Source: Clostridiales bacterium
GTDB lineage: Bacteria > Bacillota > Clostridia > Saccharofermentanales > Saccharofermentanaceae
DNA: 64,000 nucleotides
Direction: 5' to 3'
Assembly (NCBI GenBank): GCA_017940895.1
Contig: JAGAXM010000005.1
Coordinates: 124,001-188,000 of the forward strand
In this document: positions 25,302 through 32,493 of the stretch, piece by piece
Layout of the letters: every line of letters begins with the position of its first letter
Numbering within the stretch: the first letter of the stretch is position 1
The notes under the pieces: model-generated
What the model was told of the DNA's origin: nothing
Database searches by the model: none
What the model saw: the letters and a program-made list of their open reading frames with translations, nothing else
Program-made: the position numbers and the translations under genes

Positions 25302-26228
25302 ATGTTTGCCAAGGCATTTAAGTCGGAAGCTTACAGGATCAGCAGGATGAAGAGTCCTTACATCCTTATAGCTGTCCTTATGTGTGTATTGTTTCTCATC
25401 AATTTCCTCTATATGTGTGTTGATCTGTACGGTCTTATGGGTCTGTCCAAGGAGGACGTAGAGCAGATACAGGAGATGGGTACATCCGTAGAAGGATATG
25501 AAGAGAGTTTTATGGCGGGTTTTCAGGCCGGTCTGGACACCTCCGAGAATATAAATGAAGAGCAGGCTCCTATAAAGATATTGGGAGAAGGTCCACTTTA
25601 CGGCGAGAGTGTTGCCGTGATCTATTCGATGGATGTAAGTTCTCTCTATGAAGCGTTGCTGCTTGCGATATTCATCGGGCTTTATATCGGAAATATCTAT
25701 TCAACAGGTCTCGACAGAAATCTTAATGTCTTTGCCGGTAAGAGGATGATGTTGTTCGGTACCAGAATGCTCATGATATCGATATACAGTCTGGTGCTAC
25801 ATGTTTTCTCGTGGATCACATCACTGTTCTCGGCTGCTCTTATGGGAGCATCCGTAGAGCTTGCGTTCGATAAGGCGTTTGTTCTTTACTTTATCGTGAC
25901 GTGGCTGCTTCTGACATCATTCGGGTGTATCGTCGCTTCCATGACTCATATCACCAGGTCTAAGGCCGCAGGTATTACGCTCGGAATCATATTGTCTGCG
26001 GGTATACTCTCTACCATCATGAGCATCGCATCGCTTATGCTACAGAGAAAACTCGGTCTCGAGAGCGAGTTCAATCTCGGAAACTATACGGTCACTCAGA
26101 ACCTTGCCACGGTTAATCTGTATTCTGACGGACACTTTGTAGTGCGCGCTCTGATCTGCGCAGTCGTATACTTCGCGGCAGCATATATCTTGAGCTTAAT
26201 GATAGTCAGGAAACGCGATATTGCCTGA
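25302..26228 (+). CDS. ABC transporter permease of the peptide-resistance module (first)
   Basis: The 308-residue membrane protein has one helix near the N-terminus (SPYILIAVLMCVLFLINFLY), an extracytoplasmic loop of about 90 residues, then five helices, ending in KKRDIA-like basic tail (VRKRDIA). This is the ABC2/LanE-G layout. The loop, rich in Glu and Gly, may contact the peptide. AGGGGG lies before the ATG. The stop overlaps the start of the second permease by one base (TGATG), showing tight coupling. Confidence 0.85.
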   Translation: MFAKAFKSEAYRISRMKSPYILIAVLMCVLFLINFLYMCVDLYGLMGLSKEDVEQIQEMGTSVEGYEESFMAGFQAGLDTSENINEEQAPIKILGEGPLYGESVAVIYSMDVSSLYEALLLAIFIGLYIGNIYSTGLDRNLNVFAGKRMMLFGTRMLMISIYSLVLHVFSWITSLFSAALMGASVELAFDKAFVLYFIVTWLLLTSFGCIVASMTHITRSKAAGITLGIILSAGILSTIMSIASLMLQRKLGLESEFNLGNYTVTQNLATVNLYSDGHFVVRALICAVVYFAAAYILSLMIVRKRDIA

Positions 26229-26974
26229 TGTTCGGTAATCTTGTACAGATCGAGCTTATAAGACTTCTTAAGAATAAGACACTTAAGATCTGTGCTCCGA
26301 TAGGGACTCTTATGGTGATCTTTATTATCGCGGTCACAGAGTTTCTGGCAGCTTTCGGTGCGTTGGAGACGGAGCAGTTACGGGCTATTACGGTAGCAGA
26401 GTTCAGAGGGATTATGTTAACCACAACCTTCTCAATCGTGATGTCACTTGTTATGCCGGTGACGGTCGTATATACGACATGCGGTTACAGTAAAGAAAGG
26501 CTTGCCGTAAATATCGAAGGCGCGATAAGAAGCAGATTCAAGCTTTGTATGTCCGAGGTAACAGGCATCGCTTTGTTTATTGTTATGCTGAATCTTCTGC
26601 TTTTCCCTGGACTTCTGCTTCTGTACATATCGCATCCGGCGGATATTGTTTTTATTATCAACAATAATTGGTCCGATATCCTTAGTATGTATGCATTCAG
26701 TTGTCTCAATAATATTTACATCTGCATTATCGTATATCTGATATCGAAGTTTACGTCGAGGGCGCCGCTGGCACTTGCTTTGTCGCTTATCGTATCGATC
26801 ATAGGCGTCATTCTGACAGGTATAGCTTCCATCATGGTCAATGAGCTTGTTCCTGTGGATAAGCCCGGATCGTCAGCCATTGTTGATGCGATAATGTATA
26901 TGCTTTTGTCGGTGCCTGTCGTGGTATTAAGTATCGCTCTTGCTGTAAGATACAGAAAGGCGGACCGTATATGA
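26228..26974 (+). CDS. ABC transporter permease of the peptide-resistance module (second)
   Basis: This 248-residue protein has six hydrophobic segments, beginning at about 22-42 (CAPIGTLMVIFIIAVTEFLA) with only short loops, in keeping with the shorter of the two permeases in LanFEG or CprABC-type exporters. It is coupled to the gene on both sides: TGATG overlap with the first permease and ATGA overlap with the kinase. The sequence itself is poorly conserved, so the call rests on topology and position. Confidence 0.8.
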   Translation: MFGNLVQIELIRLLKNKTLKICAPIGTLMVIFIIAVTEFLAAFGALETEQLRAITVAEFRGIMLTTTFSIVMSLVMPVTVVYTTCGYSKERLAVNIEGAIRSRFKLCMSEVTGIALFIVMLNLLLFPGLLLLYISHPADIVFIINNNWSDILSMYAFSCLNNIYICIIVYLISKFTSRAPLALALSLIVSIIGVILTGIASIMVNELVPVDKPGSSAIVDAIMYMLLSVPVVVLSIALAVRYRKADRI

Positions 26975-27882
26975 GTGAATCGACAATGGTGGTTATTATA
27001 GTTTTGCTTTCAGCCGTGGCGGTTGCTATGGCTCTCATTCTTATCTCGCTTCTGTCGCAGATGAAGAGCATAAGAAGCCAGGTTCACTTCATCTCGCGTA
27101 ATGATACCAACAAGAGGATATCATTCTATGGAAAGTCCAGAAGCTTCAGAAGACTTGCCAAGGATATCAACGAGATCATCGACTCCTATGACGAGAGACA
27201 CGATAAGATCTTAAGGGAAGATAAGGAGATCAAGGATACTCTTACCAATATGAGCCATGATATCAGGACTCCGCTTACGTCTCTTAAGGGATACTTCGAA
27301 CTTCTCGATCAGACAGATGATCCTGAGGAGAGGAAGAAGTATACAAACATCATATACGGCAGGATAGAGTCTTTGTCGGAGATCCTCGAGACTATGTTCC
27401 TTTATACCAAGGTCTCGAACGTAAACTTCAAGATAAGCATAGATCCCATCGAGTGTTCGAAGATAATCCTCGAGACTATGTTCGAGTATTATGACGACTT
27501 TCAGGAGAAAGGTTACGATGTCGACATAGATGTTGACGAAGGCATCAGGATACTCGGCAATGAGCAGTCTTTGAAGAGAATAATGCAAAATCTGATAAGA
27601 AACAGCCTTGTTCACGGGGGCGGCGATGTTAAGCTGTCCGTAAAGCCTGAGGAAGGCAAGAAAGTAAAGATAATACTCGATAATCTGCTCGAAGAAGGGC
27701 AGAACCCTGATCCGAACCGTGTATTTGACAGGTATTATAAGGGAGATGCCTCGAGACACACGGGTTCGAGCGGTGTCGGACTGTCTGTTGTAAAGAAACT
27801 CGTAGAGTCCATGAACGGCGATATTACGGCATTTGTCGGGGATGGCAGGTTCCGGATCGAGATGACGTTTAAGACTATCTGA
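26971..27882 (+). CDS. Intramembrane-sensing-type histidine kinase of the peptide-resistance module
   Basis: The 303-residue kinase has a single N-terminal helix (about 6-29, VVIIVLLSAVAVAMALILIS) and no extracellular sensor domain. The dimerisation domain carries the phospho-accepting histidine in NMSHDIRTPLTSLKGYFELL near 90-110, and the catalytic domain has the N box (IMQNLIRNSLVHG), and G boxes around DRYYKGDASRHTGSSGVGLS. Kinases of this type cannot sense a peptide alone and usually read the state of their ABC exporter. It is the last gene of the operon that begins with the ABC ATPase, and the cognate regulator is encoded just upstream. Confidence 0.92.
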   Translation: MSESTMVVIIVLLSAVAVAMALILISLLSQMKSIRSQVHFISRNDTNKRISFYGKSRSFRRLAKDINEIIDSYDERHDKILREDKEIKDTLTNMSHDIRTPLTSLKGYFELLDQTDDPEERKKYTNIIYGRIESLSEILETMFLYTKVSNVNFKISIDPIECSKIILETMFEYYDDFQEKGYDVDIDVDEGIRILGNEQSLKRIMQNLIRNSLVHGGGDVKLSVKPEEGKKVKIILDNLLEEGQNPDPNRVFDRYYKGDASRHTGSSGVGLSVVKKLVESMNGDITAFVGDGRFRIEMTFKTI

Positions 27883-27886
27883 TCCT

Positions 27887-27920
27887 TTGTAAAAAAGTGC
27901 GTTTTATGCTATCATAAAAC
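27887..27920 (+). promoter_or_regulatory. Promoter with palindromic operator before the PAS-GGDEF gene
   Basis: TTGTAA (27887-27892), a 17-bp spacer and TATCAT (27910-27915) form a promoter with a TATG element in front of the -10 box. GTTTTATG (27901-27908) and CATAAAAC (27913-27920) are a perfect 8-bp inverted repeat over the -10 region, so a repressor probably acts here. Confidence 0.65.
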
Positions 27921-27968
27921 ATAATTTTTTATGAGAATTGTAATTTTGTTTTGCGGAGGGTCAGCAAT

Positions 27969-28907
27969 ATGGCTAAGAAGGACAAAATTAATATAGATCA
28001 GAGTGAGATCGATGAGTTGGTGCTTGATACGATCAAGTTCCATTGCGCGGATACTATATATTTCAAGGATAAGGAATCAAGATTTCTCTGGAACAGCCAG
28101 CAGCATGCCGATCAGTTCGGATTAAAGTCTCCGCAGGATATGTTCGGAAAGACTGATTATGACTTTTTCCCCGAGGAATTCGCGGATAAGGCTCTGGAAG
28201 TAGAGAAGAAGATCATCGAGTCCGGAGAGCCCATGCTCAATATCGAAGAGGAATGGGAGAAGGATGACGAGACGCGCTATCTTCTTGCATCCAAGTATCC
28301 ATTCTATAATAAGAACGGTGAGATCATCGGAACCTGGGGAATGACAAAGGATATCACCGATATAAGAAATCTCGAGAAGGAGCTTGAGAGATCTTATATG
28401 AAGGTTCAAAGACTTGCCCGCGTAGATGACGTAACCGGTCTTTATAACAGAAGATATTTCTATGAGAATCTCGAGAGAATCTGCAGTCTGTACGACAGAA
28501 GAGAGGACGAGACATCATTCTCTCTCATAGCAATAGACGTAGATAATATGAAGTACATTAACGATCAGTACGGTCAGCCCAAGGGAGACGATGTCTTAAG
28601 ACATATCGCAAGCTCTATGTTAAATGCGATAAGAAAGTCCGACATCTGCTTCAGAACGGGCGGAGACGAGTTTATGGTTCTGCTTCCCGACTGTGATAAG
28701 ACAGCGGCGGTGGCAGTTGCTAAGGTTATCGCAAGAAATGTCTCCGAACAGGCGGTTCCTGTAGGGGATTCAAAGTTCGAGAAGATCACGATCTCAGCCG
28801 GTATATCCACTTACGTACACGGAACAGATATCTCGGAGATCATATCTGCGGCTGACAGAAAGCTTTATAAGTCAAAAAGAAACGGCAAGAATCAGCTGTC
28901 ATACTGA
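27969..28907 (+). CDS. PAS-GGDEF diguanylate cyclase
   Basis: The ATG at 27969 (MAKKDKINID) follows GGAGGG, giving 312 residues; an upstream TTG is unlikely. A PAS domain occupies about 25-140 (TIKFHCADTIYFKDKESRF, GKTDYDFFPEEFADK, and WGMTKDITDIRNLEKEL as the linking helix). The GGDEF domain follows, with VDDVTGLYNRRYFYENL, the metal-binding IDVDNMKYINDQYGQPKGD and an intact active site RTGGDEFMVLLPD. No transmembrane segment is present, so it is a cytosolic c-di-GMP synthase responding to a small ligand or redox signal through PAS. No RxxD inhibitory site is obvious. Confidence 0.93.
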   Translation: MAKKDKINIDQSEIDELVLDTIKFHCADTIYFKDKESRFLWNSQQHADQFGLKSPQDMFGKTDYDFFPEEFADKALEVEKKIIESGEPMLNIEEEWEKDDETRYLLASKYPFYNKNGEIIGTWGMTKDITDIRNLEKELERSYMKVQRLARVDDVTGLYNRRYFYENLERICSLYDRREDETSFSLIAIDVDNMKYINDQYGQPKGDDVLRHIASSMLNAIRKSDICFRTGGDEFMVLLPDCDKTAAVAVAKVIARNVSEQAVPVGDSKFEKITISAGISTYVHGTDISEIISAADRKLYKSKRNGKNQLSY

Positions 28908-28924
28908 TGATCTTGCCGTGAAGG

Positions 28925-29230
28925 TTATGCCGCAGTTTCCATCTGCCTGCCGGCTCCCCTCGATGAGGGGAGTTTTTTATTGTCCGGCAGTGAAACAGAT
29001 CGGTTCATGTCAACACGGTAAACGCGGTATGGGACGCGGACGGATGTGCGGGTAACAACTTCCGTCTTTCTTCTTACCGTGCTGACAGCGGGTTTGGAGG
29101 GGACAGTGACTTTCTTACATACTGCCGCAGCCTCGGCATCCTGTTCTCTCCAGAATTCGAGAGAGTCGGAAAAGGCTTTGACAGCTATGAGCATAAAGAA
29201 TACGAGTACGGCTATATCCAGAGGTGACAT
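28925..29230 (-). CDS. Small single-helix membrane protein of unknown function
   Basis: AGAAGGAGC eight bases before the ATG at 29230 is a strong ribosome binding site and selects a 101-residue protein (MSPLDIAVLVFF) over a longer frame. Residues 5-22 form one membrane helix; the rest is a basic, Val/Thr/Arg-rich tail (VVTRTSVRVPYRVYRVDMNR), probably cytoplasmic or extracytoplasmic and disordered. No family is recognised. The 194-bp region between it and the divergent deoB-deoC gene holds several GTTC/GAAC tetranucleotides. The last 15 codons overlap the terminator hairpin of the convergent gene. Confidence 0.6.
   Translation of the reverse strand: MSPLDIAVLVFFMLIAVKAFSDSLEFWREQDAEAAAVCKKVTVPSKPAVSTVRRKTEVVTRTSVRVPYRVYRVDMNRSVSLPDNKKLPSSRGAGRQMETAA
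28954..28980 (+). terminator. Rho-independent terminator of the PAS-GGDEF gene
   Basis: CTCCCCT (28954-28960) and AGGGGAG (28966-28972) pair around CGATG, followed by TTTTTTAT. The hairpin lies within the 3' end of the minus-strand small membrane protein gene, so both strands share this sequence. Confidence 0.85.
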
Positions 29231-29378
29231 ATTAAAAGCTCCTTCTAATAGTATTTTCAAATATGTTTTGTTCTCAAAAAACGTTCGTTTGTTCGTTCTG
29301 AGAGGAGTATAGCAGATAATGTGTCCCATAAAAAGTACCAAAACAAACAAAAGAACAGAAAACGAACAAAAATTGTCT

Positions 29379-29389
29379 TGATGTATAAT
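29379..29389 (+). promoter_or_regulatory. -10 element TGATGTATAAT before the deoB-deoC fusion
   Basis: TATAAT (29384-29389) stands 35 bp before the ATG in the same 11-base context seen before rpsL, the DEAD helicase and the first YfhO gene. No -35 box is clear. The message would have a ~29-base leader containing CAGGGGCA near the ATG. Confidence 0.5.
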
Positions 29390-29424
29390 CATAAGAAATA
29401 AATTCGGACAGGCAGGGGCATATT

Positions 29425-31254
29425 ATGGCCAAACGTGTTTTTCTTGTTATTCTTGACAGCTTCGGTATAGGGGGCGCCCCGGACGACGCCACTTTCGGTG
29501 ATGAGGGAAGTAATACTCTTGCGGCAATACTCTCTGATTCACAAAGACCTTTTCCTGCACTTGCGAAGATGGGCCTTTTTGACATAGACGGGCTCGAAGA
29601 CGATCGTATAAAGGCTTGGAAAGAGGCGCAGGATGATATTCCGCGCCCGATAGGCTCATACGGAAGATTAAGAGAACTGTCTGCGGGCAAGGATTCGACC
29701 ATAGGTCATTGGGAACTTGCAGGCGTTTATTCTTCGACACCGCTTCCCACATATCCCGAAGGATTTCCGGAGCAGATCCTGGAGAAGATTAAGGAAGTGT
29801 CGGGCAGGGGGATACTGTGCAACAAGCCCTACAGCGGCACCGAGGTGATCGCAGACTACGGTAAGCAGCACATGGAGACAGGCGATCTTATCGTGTATAC
29901 CTCAGCGGATTCGGTTCTTCAGATCGCAGCCCACGAAGATGTGGTTCCTTTGGAGGAACTTTATGAGATCTGCGGTAAGTGCAGGGAATTCATGGCAGGA
30001 GAACACGGTGTCGGAAGGATCATCGCAAGACCTTTCACGGGAACTGCCGAAAAGGGCTTTACACGAACACCGAACCGTAAGGATTTCTCTCTTGCTGCTC
30101 CCGCATCCACGATGCTCGACATGCTGAAGGATCAGGACCTAGATGTCATATCCATAGGAAAGATAAAGGATCTGTTCGCGTACAGGGGACTTACCGAGAC
30201 TTATGCGACAGAGAACAACACGGACGGCATTCACAGACTTGTTGATATGCTCGATGTTGACTTCAACGGCCTTTGCATGATCAATCTTGTCGACTTCGAC
30301 ATGAAGTACGGACACAGGAATGATATACACGGCTATGCCGAAGCAATGCATGAGTTCGACGAGGCTCTTGAGAAGATGATCCCGCTTCTCGGCAAAGACG
30401 ATCTTCTCATCATCACCGCAGATCACGGTTGTGATCCGTCTACTCCGTCCACGGATCATTCGAGGGAGTGCGTGCCGCTGATGGTATACGGTTCGGGTTA
30501 CGATGTGCCCCGTAATCTCGGCGAGATCGCAGGATTCGGGTACGTTTCTTCGATCGTTTATTCCGCACTGCTGTCGCGTGTATATCCGGGACCTGCGGCA
30601 AGGCTTCCTCATGAGCTTGATGAAGGCAATATCTTCTCTTATGTTGACATGACTAACCTTAAGACTACGGCAACAACCAATGATATATACGCCCTTGTCG
30701 ATGATGCGATACAGAAGGGGGCGGCATCTGTCTGCGTGCAGCCGTGCTATGTAAAGGATGCGGCAAGAAGGGCAGACGGTCGACTTAATATATGTACGGT
30801 TATAGGATTCCCGAACGGTTACTCGACAACGGCCGTTAAAAAATTCGAAGCTGAAGATGCGATCGATAACGGAGCGGTCGAGATCGATATGGTCATCAAC
30901 GTGAACTTCATAAAGTCCAGAAGGTTCGAGGAGGCAGCACTCGAGATCGGCATCATCGCGGATGCGGTCCATGCGAAGGGCGCGATCCTTAAGGTGATAA
31001 TCGAGACATGCCTTCTCACCGATACCGAGAAGAAGATGCTTTGTAATATCGTGACCGTACAGGGAGCCGACTTTATAAAGACTTCCACAGGATTCGGTTC
31101 CGCCGGAGCGACGGTCGAGGATGTAAGGCTCATGCGTCATTATTCCGGAACCAATGTCGAGGTTAAAGCCGCCGGAGGCATCAGGGACGAGCAGACCGCC
31201 AAAGCCATGATCGAGGCGGGGGCAACGAGGATAGGTGCCTCGGGACTTAAGTGA
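29425..31254 (+). CDS. Phosphopentomutase-deoxyribose-phosphate aldolase fusion (DeoB-DeoC)
   Basis: The 609-residue protein joins two enzymes that are usually separate. Residues 1-~390 are phosphopentomutase: metal site LVILDSFGIGGAPD, the phospho-threonine loop region RELSAGKDSTIGHWE, NLVDFDMKYGHRND and TADHGCDPSTPSTDHSRE. Residues ~403-609 are deoxyribose-phosphate aldolase, a TIM barrel with proton-relay D488 (VEIDMVINV), the Schiff-base lysine K552 (DFIKTSTGFG) and K581 (VEVKAAGG). All key residues are present in both halves, with only a ~12-residue linker (GPAARLPHELDEG). The product would turn (deoxy)ribose-1-phosphate into the 5-phosphate and split deoxyribose-5-phosphate into acetaldehyde and glyceraldehyde-3-phosphate, linking nucleoside salvage to glycolysis. 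Confidence 0.95.
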   Translation: MAKRVFLVILDSFGIGGAPDDATFGDEGSNTLAAILSDSQRPFPALAKMGLFDIDGLEDDRIKAWKEAQDDIPRPIGSYGRLRELSAGKDSTIGHWELAGVYSSTPLPTYPEGFPEQILEKIKEVSGRGILCNKPYSGTEVIADYGKQHMETGDLIVYTSADSVLQIAAHEDVVPLEELYEICGKCREFMAGEHGVGRIIARPFTGTAEKGFTRTPNRKDFSLAAPASTMLDMLKDQDLDVISIGKIKDLFAYRGLTETYATENNTDGIHRLVDMLDVDFNGLCMINLVDFDMKYGHRNDIHGYAEAMHEFDEALEKMIPLLGKDDLLIITADHGCDPSTPSTDHSRECVPLMVYGSGYDVPRNLGEIAGFGYVSSIVYSALLSRVYPGPAARLPHELDEGNIFSYVDMTNLKTTATTNDIYALVDDAIQKGAASVCVQPCYVKDAARRADGRLNICTVIGFPNGYSTTAVKKFEAEDAIDNGAVEIDMVINVNFIKSRRFEEAALEIGIIADAVHAKGAILKVIIETCLLTDTEKKMLCNIVTVQGADFIKTSTGFGSAGATVEDVRLMRHYSGTNVEVKAAGGIRDEQTAKAMIEAGATRIGASGLK

Positions 31255-31262
31255 TGTATAAT
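31252..31262 (+). promoter_or_regulatory. -10 element TGATGTATAAT, 8 bases before the DEAD-box gene
   Basis: The hexamer TATAAT (31257-31262) starts two bases after the stop of the fusion gene and ends eight bases before the helicase ATG. If used, the message would be leaderless. An AGGT lies between, so weak conventional initiation on a read-through message is also possible. Confidence 0.45.
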
Positions 31263-31270
31263 AGGTACCT

Positions 31271-32416
31271 ATGAACGAGAATGAGACTACAGAAGAATTA
31301 AGTTTTAAGGACTTCGACTTATCGCCGGAGCTCAAAGACGCATTGCGTAAAATGGGTGTTAAGCGCCCCACTACGATACAGCAGAAGGCCATACCTTTGC
31401 TCATGGACGACATGAGCCTCATCGCGAAGGCTCCGACCGGCACAGGCAAGACATTTGCTTTTGCTATCCCGATACTTGAATATCTCAACATGAGCGTTGA
31501 CTTTGTTCAGGCTCTTATCCTGTGCCCTACAAGAGAGCTCGCACTTCAGATCGCATCCGAGATCAAGAATCTCGCGCGTTTCATCGACGGGTTCAATGTC
31601 TGTGCCGTTATCGGCGGACAGAATATGAGAACTCAGGAGAATAAGCTTAAAAGAAAGCCCCAGGTAGTCGTGGCGACTCCCGGAAGACTTCTCGATCTTG
31701 TCGGAAGAAAGATAATAGATATAAGTCAGATATATACGCTGGTCCTCGATGAGGCTGACGAGATGCTCAAGATGGGCTTTATCAAGGATATTAAAAGAGT
31801 CATCGAACTGACTCCCAAGGATAAGCAGATGGCTCTGTTCTCCGCTACGATGCCCCGTGAGATCCTCGATATAACATGGCAGTTCATGGAAGGTGCGGCC
31901 CAGATCGACGTAATGCCCAAGGCTGATGACCACCCCAATATCGATGAGTATATTATCGAGGTCCCCGAGAAGGACAAGGTCGGCGCGATCATAGGTGTTC
32001 TCGATGCCGAGAACATAAGGAAAGCAATCGTATTCTGCAACACCAGGACCCAGACCGAGAAGGTCTTAAGAAAACTCGAGACTCACGGCGTATCCTGCGA
32101 TATTCTCCACGGAAGTATAGGTCAGGGCGGACGTAACCGCGTCATGGACGGTTTCCGCAAGAATAAGTTTGACGTTCTTGTGGCGACGGACGTTGTTGCC
32201 AGGGGTATCGATGTCGATGACGTCGAAGCTGTATTTAATTACGATATTCCGAATGAGAATGAGTTCTATCTTCACAGGATAGGAAGGACGGGACGTGCCG
32301 GCAGATCCGGCAAAGCGTTCTCGCTCGTGGCTTATATGGATAAGTCCCGTATGGAAGAGATCATAAGATACACGGCCTGTAACCCCGAGATCTACAATTT
32401 GCAAATAAGTTTATAA
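31271..32416 (+). CDS. DEAD-box ATP-dependent RNA helicase
   Basis: The 381-residue protein is a minimal two-domain helicase core with almost no C-terminal tail. Motifs in order: Q motif (GVKRPTTIQQKAIP), I (APTGTGKT), Ia (PTRELALQ), Ib (TPGRLLD), II (DEAD), III (SAT), then domain 2 with ATDVVARGIDVDDV and motif VI HRIGRTGRAGRSG. Such enzymes unwind RNA duplexes in ribosome assembly or RNA decay; without an RNA-binding tail the target cannot be predicted. It is 16 bp from the deoB-deoC gene and may be partly cotranscribed. Confidence 0.95.
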   Translation: MNENETTEELSFKDFDLSPELKDALRKMGVKRPTTIQQKAIPLLMDDMSLIAKAPTGTGKTFAFAIPILEYLNMSVDFVQALILCPTRELALQIASEIKNLARFIDGFNVCAVIGGQNMRTQENKLKRKPQVVVATPGRLLDLVGRKIIDISQIYTLVLDEADEMLKMGFIKDIKRVIELTPKDKQMALFSATMPREILDITWQFMEGAAQIDVMPKADDHPNIDEYIIEVPEKDKVGAIIGVLDAENIRKAIVFCNTRTQTEKVLRKLETHGVSCDILHGSIGQGGRNRVMDGFRKNKFDVLVATDVVARGIDVDDVEAVFNYDIPNENEFYLHRIGRTGRAGRSGKAFSLVAYMDKSRMEEIIRYTACNPEIYNLQISL

Positions 32417-32493
32417 AAAAACAACGGATTTGTTATTTCCTGTCATAATTCGTGGTTTAAAATACAGTTACGTAATGCTACGGAGGTAATTTT

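Noticed and set aside
29270..29367. GTTC/GAAC clusters between the small membrane protein and deoB-deoC as LexA (SOS) boxes
   Set aside because: Gram-positive LexA sites need GAAC-N4-GTTC in inverted order; here the copies are direct or wrongly spaced, so no SOS site is claimed.
30139..31491. 450-residue minus-strand frame opposite deoB-deoC
   Set aside because: Opposes a gene with complete catalytic motifs on the plus strand; no domain, no ribosome binding site.
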